This document shows, piece after piece, positions 1 to 5,034 of a stretch of DNA of 5,034 nucleotides. A program made the position numbers and the translations under genes. Location: contig JAGLNY010000305.1 in NCBI GenBank assembly GCA_023139255.1, positions 1-5,034 of the forward strand, read 5' to 3'. This stretch comes from Spirochaetales bacterium (GTDB lineage Bacteria; Spirochaetota; Spirochaetia; JABMQR01). A model generated the notes under the pieces. The model saw only the letters and a program-made list of their open reading frames with translations. It was not told the origin of the DNA and searched no databases. Each line of letters starts with the position of its first letter. Position 1 is the first letter of the stretch.

Positions 1-211
1 TCCATGGCAGGATGAGAAAGCTGCCTTTGGAGAACCTGAACTGATTACCGTTGACCGTAATATTCCCGCTTCCCGATTCACACCATAGGAGCATCCTGCT
101 GTACACATCAATGTTATTGACAGACATAGAGGGGTCAAACTGAATAATATTTGCATAGACAACTACTGCATGATCAAGTGATTTAACAGAGGACTCTCCT
201 TTTTTGCACAA
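1..211 (-). CDS. AraC-type transcriptional regulator, N-terminal cupin part only (cut by window edge)
   Basis: The reverse strand is open from about position 235 to the left edge. Read from position 187, the last 62 codons show a typical sensor-domain pattern of AraC-family regulators: a strand containing LLWCESGSG, then NITVNGNQF, then FSKGSFLILPW. This is the 'low-complexity turn, beta strand, G-x-F-x-I/L-x-P' layout of the AraC ligand-binding cupin (about residues 30-62). The DNA-binding helix-turn-helix half lies beyond the left edge and is not seen. The start is uncertain. The only canonical in-frame start upstream of the conserved part is TTG at 211-209, which has no ribosome site. A strong AAAGGAG site points instead to codon 187-185, which is GTT. 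The next ATG (127-125) would cut into the fold and lacks a ribosome site. The gene diverges from the URO-D gene at 322 and probably regulates it. The family call is fairly firm; the start is not. Confidence 0.72.
   Translation of the reverse strand, partial: MCKKGESSVKSLDHAVVVYANIIQFDPSMSVNNIDVYSRMLLWCESGSGNITVNGNQFRFSKGSFLILPW
196..203 (-). promoter_or_regulatory. Strong Shine-Dalgarno site of the left AraC gene
   Basis: On the reverse strand a run of six A is followed by GGAG (199-196). Eight bases further on lies the in-frame codon GTT (187-185), followed by KSLDH, which looks like a natural N-terminus. No ATG, GTG or TTG sits at normal spacing in the right frame, so this site conflicts with the TTG start at 211, which lies upstream of it. 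Confidence 0.5.
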
Positions 212-217
212 GCGAAT

Positions 218-247
218 TATACATAAGTGAACATATTATCCTATAAA
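218..247 (+). promoter_or_regulatory. Possible promoter of the first URO-D gene, overlapping the divergent one
   Basis: TATACA (218-223) and TATAAA (242-247) are separated by 18 bases and would act as weak -35 and good -10 elements. Transcription would start near 254, giving a leader of roughly 68 bases before the ATG at 322. It overlaps the candidate promoter of the divergent AraC gene (235-264), so the two would compete or be controlled together. The rest of the 188-321 gap holds no other gene that I can see. Confidence 0.25.
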
Positions 248-264
248 ACGGCTTAAAAGTCCAA
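235..264 (-). promoter_or_regulatory. Possible promoter of the left AraC gene
   Basis: On the reverse strand GATAAT (240-235, five of six matches to TATAAT) is preceded by TTGGAC (264-259, a weak -35) with an 18-base spacer. It would start transcription near 228 and leave a leader of about 40 bases to the ribosome site and GTT codon. Found by eye only. Confidence 0.35.
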
Positions 265-321
265 TGAACTGATTCTCATTTTCCTGATAGGCTAAAGAAG
301 GCTTATAGGCGGAGGTATTGT

Positions 322-1389
322 ATGAATTCCAGGGGACGGGTGAAAAACGCTCTTTATCGTGAAAAACACGACAGGGTACCAGTTAACTATTTTTCTAATC
401 CGGGAATAGACCGGAAACTCAAAGCTCATTTTGGACTGAATCAGACCGATGATGAAGGGCTGCGCCAGGCTCTCGGCGTTGATATCAGAAGTGTTAGGGC
501 ACCATACATTGGCCCCCGGCTTCATCAGGAGCTTCCCGAAAGAAAAATTGATCCTCAGTGGGGCTGGCATACCCGATGGGTAGAACACTCTGCCGGTGGA
601 TATTGGGACTTCTGCGATTTTCCGCTGAAGAGTGCTGCAGAAGAGATCGTGGCAGAATGGCCTATGCCGTCACCGGATGACTTTGACTATGATACCCTTA
701 CTTCTATTTGTAAGAAATATAATAATTACGGCATGCATCTTGGAGGTGCCGGACTAGCCTGCATAATGAATACTGCCGGATTTTTTCGCGGTATGGATCA
801 GATGTTTATAGATCTTGCGACGGATGATCCGGCAGGGCTTCTCCTGATAGACCGGTTTCTCAGGATTCAATTGGAGAAAACAGAACGGGAACTTGAAAAG
901 ACAAGAGAATTTATTGAATTTGTCTGGATTGGGGAAGATCTGGGGACTCAGGATTCCCCGATGATTAGTATGGATATGTTCAAAAAACATATCCTTCCCC
1001 GACAGCTGCCCTTTATCGAACTGGCCGGATCTCACAATCTGCCGGTTATGATCCACACCTGCGGATCCAGCAGCTGGGCGTACGAGGAGTATCTTAGTGC
1101 TGGGGTTACCATCTTCGATACACTTCAGCCTGAGGCCCATAATATGAGTCCCGAGTATTTGATAGGGCATTTTGGGAAACGGGCGTCATTTCATGGCGGG
1201 ATCAGTACGACAAACCAGTTGTCTTTTGGTTCTGTAGATGATGTTGTAGAACATGTAAAGCATGTACTTGAGGTGATGAAACCGGAGCAGGGGTATTTCC
1301 TTGCACCCGCCCATCAGATTCAGGACAGCTCCCCGCTTGAGAATGTTCTGGCTATGTATGAGACGGGAGCGAAATTCGGCGGGTATTAG
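322..1389 (+). CDS. Uroporphyrinogen decarboxylase (URO-D) family protein, probable cobalamin-linked methyltransferase type
   Basis: This is a 355-residue cytoplasmic protein, the usual length for the URO-D family, with the expected C-terminal signatures in order: WIGEDLGTQ (203-210), VMIHTCGSS (242-250), GGISTTNQL (292-300) and LAPAHQIQ followed by PLENV (327-342). The active-site arginine motif of true HemE near the N-terminus is absent, so a role in haem synthesis is unlikely. By comparison with MtaA/MtbA methyltransferases, where a His-x-Cys and a later Cys bind zinc, His245, Cys247 and His331 (the later Cys replaced by His) are the probable metal ligands. The family moves methyl groups between a corrinoid protein and an acceptor thiol or tetrahydrofolate; which substrate applies here cannot be seen. 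The start is supported by GGAGG at 311-315, six bases before the ATG. It diverges from an AraC-type gene, its likely regulator, and ends 70 bases from the convergent second URO-D gene. There are no membrane segments. Family call sure; methyltransferase role inferred. Confidence 0.9.
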   Translation: MNSRGRVKNALYREKHDRVPVNYFSNPGIDRKLKAHFGLNQTDDEGLRQALGVDIRSVRAPYIGPRLHQELPERKIDPQWGWHTRWVEHSAGGYWDFCDFPLKSAAEEIVAEWPMPSPDDFDYDTLTSICKKYNNYGMHLGGAGLACIMNTAGFFRGMDQMFIDLATDDPAGLLLIDRFLRIQLEKTERELEKTREFIEFVWIGEDLGTQDSPMISMDMFKKHILPRQLPFIELAGSHNLPVMIHTCGSSSWAYEEYLSAGVTIFDTLQPEAHNMSPEYLIGHFGKRASFHGGISTTNQLSFGSVDDVVEHVKHVLEVMKPEQGYFLAPAHQIQDSSPLENVLAMYETGAKFGGY

Positions 1390-1454
1390 CAGTGCCATGC
1401 ATCGGAGGCTTCTAACAGTGTTTTCATGGTTGCAAGCACTGAAATCTACATTTA

Positions 1455-1469
1455 TGGTGTCAGGCACCA
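1455..1469. repeat. Perfect 15-base palindromic hairpin overlapping the end of the second URO-D gene
   Basis: The arms TGGTG (1455-1459) and CACCA (1465-1469) pair around the five-base loop TCAGG. On the plus strand the hairpin is followed by AAAAGTTTT, which could make it a weak terminator for the first URO-D gene. On the minus strand no T-run follows. The loop contains the TGA stop (1462-1460) of the minus-strand gene, and the right arm encodes part of its last codons. It could be a weak shared terminator or a copy of a short dispersed palindromic repeat. The rest of the 1390-1459 gap shows no strong terminator. Confidence 0.45.
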
Positions 1470-2620
1470 AAAGTTTTACGCATTAATTCACAGTAGTACT
1501 GCACATTCTCCCACTTTGCGTCCGGGGCAATCCGGTGATCGGGACAGGGTATGTATCCACCTAGATCCACCAGCGGTTTCAATCGTTCAACTTCCAGTTC
1601 AATAGCACTATAATCCCGGGAAAACATGGTTTTATTCATACCACCAACTCCACGGAGATCCCGGCCGTACTGTTCTCTCCAGGGCGCAATGCTGGCTTCC
1701 CATGTTCCGACTTCGATGGGAAACATAGTATTTACTCCATTTTCCAACCAGATCGGCAGCAGTTTGTCAATCATCCCGTCGCAGTCAACAGAGACAATAT
1801 CTATACCATAGGAGGCAGCAAGGCCGGTGATTTTTCGGTAATGGGGTCCGATGGATTGTGCAAAGAGTATAGGGTTCACAAGAGGACCGTTTTTAAAACA
1901 GATATCTTCCCAGAAATGCAGGTAATCAAAAGAGGCACCGGTTTTTAGGACGGATTCGATTATCCTGTAACTCAAATTTGCTACAGTATCAATAATTTCC
2001 TGCAGCAGTTCCGGGTCATCTATCGTCAAGTAGCTGAGGTTTTCCAGACCAATAAAATTTCGGATATAGCCGAGAAGGCTTCCCGCGTGTAATCCGAGAG
2101 GGGTCTCCCGGGAATCTGTCTCTTTCAGGTACGCCATTCCCCCTTTATTCAAGGGCAGCATCCGGTTTTTTGCAGGAACAAGAGCCTCAAGATATCTTTT
2201 TTCCGAATAAGCAAATTTCTCACGGAATCCTTCATCCCACTCCTTCCGGCCTTTAAAATAGTGGTCGACTTCTGTGGGAATGGAGACAACTCCCCGTTTC
2301 TCCATTACAATTACACCATCTGAATTGAGGACTTTCATTGTTCCGTCATCCTGCTCTTCAAGAATTGTGTGAGGGAAGGGCGGGGCTAAACGATATTGAG
2401 GGCTATAAGTTTGTCCCCAATTGAAATCAAATCCCAGTTTTTGCCCGATAGAGATATCCGCTTCGCTGCAGTCTGTCCAGGATTCAGCCTCTTTTCTGCT
2501 GATGTGTCCCTCGTCTGCCCACTTAAGAAGGGTTTCAGGCCAGAAGCCGAAATGAACCACCGGTAGTGTTTGATAATTTTTATAATGAAGGATAGCATGT
2601 ACATTCTCTCTTAATGTCAT
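1460..2620 (-). CDS. Divergent URO-D family protein with Asp/Asp/His in place of the usual metal ligands
   Basis: This 386-residue cytoplasmic protein belongs to a different branch of the URO-D family from the gene at 322. Recognisable blocks are HFWEDICFKNGPLVNP (235-250, matching GEDLGTQ of the other protein), VSVDCDGMIDKLLP (277-289), NGVNTMFPIEVG (294-305), GVGGMNK (324-330) and GGYIPCPDHRIAP (354-366), followed by WENVQYYCELM. At the spot where methyltransferases carry His-x-Cys it has Asp279-Cys280-Asp281-Gly, and the later ligand position is His362. A classical zinc-thiolate site is therefore not obvious, though Cys280 and Cys359 are near. Alternatives are another metal, a different acceptor, or a decarboxylase- or lyase-like reaction. 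The start at 2620 has GAGG (2629-2626) five bases upstream. It diverges from the AraC gene at 2705 with 84 bases between, so that regulator probably controls it. The stop lies inside the palindrome at 1455-1469. Family sure, reaction and substrate unknown. Confidence 0.88.
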   Translation of the reverse strand: MTLRENVHAILHYKNYQTLPVVHFGFWPETLLKWADEGHISRKEAESWTDCSEADISIGQKLGFDFNWGQTYSPQYRLAPPFPHTILEEQDDGTMKVLNSDGVIVMEKRGVVSIPTEVDHYFKGRKEWDEGFREKFAYSEKRYLEALVPAKNRMLPLNKGGMAYLKETDSRETPLGLHAGSLLGYIRNFIGLENLSYLTIDDPELLQEIIDTVANLSYRIIESVLKTGASFDYLHFWEDICFKNGPLVNPILFAQSIGPHYRKITGLAASYGIDIVSVDCDGMIDKLLPIWLENGVNTMFPIEVGTWEASIAPWREQYGRDLRGVGGMNKTMFSRDYSAIELEVERLKPLVDLGGYIPCPDHRIAPDAKWENVQYYCELMRKTFGA

Positions 2621-2649
2621 AAGAACCTCGATACTAAATATAAGATTTC

Positions 2650-2678
2650 ATGAATATATTAAACTCTTTCACTATAAT
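2650..2678 (+). promoter_or_regulatory. Probable promoter of the complete AraC gene
   Basis: A perfect TATAAT lies at 2673-2678, 17 bases after a weak -35 (ATGAAT, 2650-2655). Transcription would begin near 2685, almost at the ribosome site GGAG (2686-2689), so the leader would be only about 20 bases. A poor -35 next to a perfect -10 is what an activator-dependent or autoregulated promoter can look like. No convincing promoter for the opposite gene was found in the same 84-base gap, which fits dependence on the regulator. Confidence 0.42.
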
Positions 2679-2704
2679 GGGAAATGGAGTAAAATAGCAG
2701 AAGC

Positions 2705-3577
2705 ATGGACTATAATAAGATTATTTCTATTCAGAATATTCACCCTCAGGTTCGCATTGCCAACTACTTCACGCTGCAGACGGGAAGAAATAGCTGGGGA
2801 CCCAGGAGAATTCCGGATTTTGAAATGATTTTCATCAGGGAAGGCAGGTTTAGGTATGATGAACACGAAAAAACCGGTGTTTCCTTTGCCTATAAAGGCA
2901 GAATTGGTGGACAGTTTCAGATACTACTTGAGCCGGGAGATGTTCTTCTAATTCCTCCGGAAATTAATCATACTTTTTCAGCAATATCAGGCAGCGGGGC
3001 AATATCCTGCATCCATTGTCTTCCTTTGGATGGTATTTCATGGGGAAAGGGAGAATTTTACCTGTCCCCTTCTCCTGCGTACCGCACTGCATTCTCAGAT
3101 AAGATGGACTTGATGGACAATCTGTTTTACAAATGCAATGATCTTTTTTCGGGATACCACCTTTTCAGGCAGGAACTTTTAAGCACTGTCTGCCGCGAAA
3201 TATGGCTCAATTGTGCTGCCCGATGGGAGGTGCTGCCGAACGAAACTACTGTCAGTGAACGTATGAAGGGGATGATGGAATTTATTAAAGTGAACTGCAC
3301 AAAAGATGTCAACAGAAAGGATCTGGCAGCCCGGTTCAGCCTGACTCCAGAGTATGTAAACACCCTTTTTAAGCAGGAGCTGGGAATGTCCCCAACAGCT
3401 TGTATCAATAAAGAGCGGATTTTGCTGGGCTATTCCATGATTCATAATGAGGGTTTATCAGTGAAGGAGGCAGCCTACCACTGTGGGTTTAATGATCCCT
3501 TCTACTTTTCCCGGGTATTTAAAAAGGTGTTGGGGATTACCCCGGAGACGCTTCGCGGACGAGTGTATTTTCGTTAA
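2705..3577 (+). CDS. AraC-family transcriptional regulator (cupin sensor plus double helix-turn-helix)
   Basis: This 290-residue DNA-binding regulator has the standard length and order for the family. The N-terminal cupin sensor covers about residues 20-100: GPRRIPDFEMIFIREGRFRY is typical, and LLEPGDVLLIPPEINHTF is the closing strand pair with His89. A linker of about 90 residues follows. The C-terminal AraC-type DNA-binding domain has its first helix-turn-helix at about 204-224 (RKDLAARFSLTPEYVNTLFK) and the second at about 252-284, with the family signature AAYHCGFNDPFYFSRVFKKVLGITP. The ATG at 2705 is the only reasonable start because a stop codon (2690-2692) lies just upstream in frame; the ribosome site GGAG is 15 bases away, longer than usual. 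It diverges from the second URO-D gene, so it most likely senses a small molecule linked to that enzyme's substrate and activates it. The gene ends 31 bases before the convergent ATPase gene, with no clear terminator between. The ligand is unknown. Confidence 0.92.
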   Translation: MDYNKIISIQNIHPQVRIANYFTLQTGRNSWGPRRIPDFEMIFIREGRFRYDEHEKTGVSFAYKGRIGGQFQILLEPGDVLLIPPEINHTFSAISGSGAISCIHCLPLDGISWGKGEFYLSPSPAYRTAFSDKMDLMDNLFYKCNDLFSGYHLFRQELLSTVCREIWLNCAARWEVLPNETTVSERMKGMMEFIKVNCTKDVNRKDLAARFSLTPEYVNTLFKQELGMSPTACINKERILLGYSMIHNEGLSVKEAAYHCGFNDPFYFSRVFKKVLGITPETLRGRVYFR

Positions 3578-3608
3578 TCAGGGGATTCCAAAAATGATGT
3601 GCTAATTC

Positions 3609-4979
3609 TCAATCAAGTTCATTCATCAACCTGACTATCTGTCCTGATAAGTAGTGAGGAAGGGAGTATAAGTTGTATTCAGTATCTCCCAGTACTGTTT
3701 TCCTTATCTCATGGAATACCGAGGGGATTTCTGAATTGAACCTGACTGCATGAGATAGAGATTTTTCATGTATCATTACTTGCAATGATCGCATGCTGCC
3801 GGTACTGCCGGATTTAACCTCAATCGGAATAATTCGTCGTTTGCTATCAGCTATCACAAAGTCAACCTCTGCAGAAGCTGCTTTTTTTTCTCTGGCCCAA
3901 TAGTAGAGTTGTGGTTCCTGAAAGTCAAGGTGTTGAAAATGTAGTTGTTGAGCTATCAATTGCTCTGATAAAACTCCATTATTTACATAATTTAATTCAA
4001 CTGTCTCACTAGTCTCAAAAGGATTTAGTTTCAATTGAGTATGAATCAACCCAATGTCTAATAAAAAGCATTTAAAGAAATTCTCTTTTCTTTCGGCTGA
4101 TAGTGGTATCCCGTTGCAGCTTGTATTAAAGACTTTGGAAACTATTCGTGCAAGATTGAGTTGGTACAGTGATTTACTGATTTCATTTGATTTGTAGGTT
4201 CTATCGATATTGGAGTACTTTATTTTTTTTCCGATTTGAATTGGGAGTGAGTCAAAAATGATTGAGAGTAGTTTAGGATTGGTGTTTTTTTTATACTTAT
4301 GAAAATCCAGCTTAAATGTATCGATGATAGAACTTTTTATCTTCTCTAATTCTATCATACTTTGTTTTTCAGTATAAGCATTTACAACTTCAGGCATGCC
4401 GCCCACTGCTATATAGATGCGGAGTAATTTGGTAAGTTTTTTGTGATAATTAGTAGCAAGCTCATCCCCGATTTTATAATTTTGTATAAAATGGAGAGCT
4501 GATTTCTCTCCATTAGCCAGCAGGAACTCCTCAAATGAAAACGGTCCCATATACATAAGTTCCAGACGTCCTACTGGTACAGAGAATTCAGGTTCATCCA
4601 AAACAAATTCCAACAATGAACCTGTTGTGATAATTTTGTATTCCGGGATCTCTTCGTAAAAGTAACGGAGAATCTTCAAAACAGAAGGAGTCTTTTGTAC
4701 TTCATCAAAAAATATTAAACACTTTTCAGGATCGATAGTGATATTTAACTCGAATTCAATTGCCTCTATGACTTTTACAGGATCTAAAGCCTCTATTAAC
4801 GGTATAAAGCTCCATGGTTTTTCACAATTGATTTCAATTAGTTTTATATTCTCCTTTTCAGCGAACATCCTGACAAGGGTCGTTTTTCCTACCTGGCGGG
4901 CACCTCTGATGAGAAGTGGTTTACGTAGTTTTTTATAGTACCAGTTTTTTAAAGTTTTACTGCTTTCTCTATTTAACAT
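3609..4979 (-). CDS. AAA-type ATPase with C-terminal DUF4143 domain
   Basis: Taken from the ATG at 4979-4977, the protein has 456 residues. Near the N-terminus is a P-loop, GARQVGKTT (26-34), then a Walker B strand CLIFFDEVQ (87-95, Asp92-Glu93) and a sensor-like TTGS (118-121). This is the AAA_14 type of ATPase. The second half matches DUF4143 and ends in a PD-(D/E)xK-nuclease-like core: Glu371 and Asp373 in AEVDFVI, and Glu387-x-Lys389 in IPIEVKSG. Family members are common accessory genes in bacteria and archaea, often in several copies; their role is not established, and nuclease activity is only a structural guess. The longer reading from TTG at 5015 is less likely because GAGGG (4992-4988) stands eight bases before the ATG and nothing comparable precedes the TTG. 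Base composition is more AT-rich than in the neighbouring genes (for example 17 and 19 G+C out of 60 at 3961-4020 and 4201-4260), which suggests separate acquisition. It faces the AraC gene and has no visible link to the URO-D block. Confidence 0.88.
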   Translation of the reverse strand: MLNRESSKTLKNWYYKKLRKPLLIRGARQVGKTTLVRMFAEKENIKLIEINCEKPWSFIPLIEALDPVKVIEAIEFELNITIDPEKCLIFFDEVQKTPSVLKILRYFYEEIPEYKIITTGSLLEFVLDEPEFSVPVGRLELMYMGPFSFEEFLLANGEKSALHFIQNYKIGDELATNYHKKLTKLLRIYIAVGGMPEVVNAYTEKQSMIELEKIKSSIIDTFKLDFHKYKKNTNPKLLSIIFDSLPIQIGKKIKYSNIDRTYKSNEISKSLYQLNLARIVSKVFNTSCNGIPLSAERKENFFKCFLLDIGLIHTQLKLNPFETSETVELNYVNNGVLSEQLIAQQLHFQHLDFQEPQLYYWAREKKAASAEVDFVIADSKRRIIPIEVKSGSTGSMRSLQVMIHEKSLSHAVRFNSEIPSVFHEIRKTVLGDTEYNLYSLPHYLSGQIVRLMNELD

Positions 4980-4987
4980 ATAATAAT

Positions 4988-4992
4988 CCCTC
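4988..4992 (-). promoter_or_regulatory. Ribosome binding site deciding the ATPase start
   Basis: GAGGG on the reverse strand is eight bases before the ATG at 4979-4977. No purine-rich site precedes the alternative TTG at 5015-5013, so the shorter 456-residue protein is preferred over 468 residues. Confidence 0.6.
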
Positions 4993-5010
4993 AATATTTC
5001 ACGAATATTG
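4992..5010. repeat. Inverted repeat (7-base arms, 5-base spacer) just upstream of the ATPase start
   Basis: CAATATT (4992-4998) and AATATTG (5004-5010) are perfect reverse complements around TCACG. The dyad touches the ribosome site, sharing base 4992. It may be an operator, perhaps for repression of the ATPase gene, or a weak AU-rich hairpin in the leader that affects translation start. No clear -35/-10 pair was found between it and the right edge. Confidence 0.5.
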
Positions 5011-5034
5011 GACAAAAGTAAAGGTAAATATAGC

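Noticed and set aside
183..224. 13-codon open frame on the minus strand (starts MYNSL) whose stop overlaps the GTT codon of the left AraC gene
   Set aside because: It could be a coupled leader peptide, but it has no ribosome site, is very short, and shows no attenuator-like composition.
754..1170. 138-residue open frame on the minus strand inside the first URO-D gene
   Set aside because: It is the antisense shadow of a well-supported gene, with no ribosome site and no recognisable motif. The same applies to the open frames at 292-588, 1186-1470, 1301-1486, 1626-1811, 2386-2604, 2672-2866, 3127-3408, 3179-3445 and 4738-4938.
1390..1441. Stem CAGTGC (1390-1395) with GCACTG (1436-1441) just after the first URO-D gene
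   Set aside because: The loop is long, the inner pairing is broken, and no T-run follows, so it is not a convincing terminator.
322..2620. HemE (haem biosynthesis) identity for either URO-D gene
   Set aside because: Neither protein has the N-terminal arginine-containing active-site motif of HemE, no other haem genes are nearby, and the AraC pairing points to inducible catabolism.
2647..2654. Palindrome TTCATGAA in the gap between the second URO-D gene and the AraC gene
   Set aside because: It is eight bases only, does not extend outward, and has no partner copy in the other regulator gap, so chance is a sufficient explanation.
4980..5015. Longer start (TTG at 5015) for the ATPase
   Set aside because: There is no ribosome site before the TTG, while GAGGG stands at good spacing before the ATG at 4979; the extra 12 residues would also overlap the inverted repeat.

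Overview
The window holds four genes that can be supported in full and one gene cut by the left edge. From left to right they are: the start of an AraC-type regulator (minus strand, running off the edge); a uroporphyrinogen-decarboxylase-family protein (URO-D, plus); a second, clearly different URO-D-family protein (minus); a complete AraC-type regulator (plus); and an AAA-type ATPase with a C-terminal DUF4143 module (minus). There is no sign of rRNA, tRNA, CRISPR, transposase or replication origin.

The first four genes form a mirror-image block. Each URO-D gene starts back to back with its own AraC-type regulator, and the two URO-D genes run tail to tail with 70 bases between their stop codons. 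In this arrangement a regulator usually controls the gene it diverges from. Neither URO-D protein looks like HemE of haem synthesis. Both look like the cobalamin-linked methyltransferase side of the family (relatives of MtaA/MtbA and of O-demethylase methyltransferases). The reasonable working idea is two separately inducible methyl-transfer enzymes for methylated compounds. The substrates cannot be read from the sequence, and no corrinoid protein or corrinoid-reactivation gene is in the window. The first protein keeps a plausible metal site (His245, Cys247, His331). In the second the corresponding positions read Asp279, Asp281, His362.

The ATPase gene at the right points toward the AraC gene, is visibly more AT-rich than the block to its left, and belongs to a family found as scattered accessory genes. 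It is probably not functionally linked to the methyltransferase block.

The organism is a bacterium with purine-rich Shine-Dalgarno sites (GGAGG, GAGG, GAGGG) and mid-to-low GC. Multiple URO-D/AraC pairs together with DUF4143 ATPases would fit Spirochaetota, Bacillota (Clostridia or Paenibacillus-like) or similar anaerobes. The window alone does not settle this.

Most of the content belongs to recognisable families. The points most worth a second look are the altered metal-site residues in the second URO-D protein, the mirror-image regulator/enzyme layout, the missing canonical start codon where a strong ribosome site points in the left AraC gene, and a 15-base palindrome that supplies the stop codon of the second URO-D gene.
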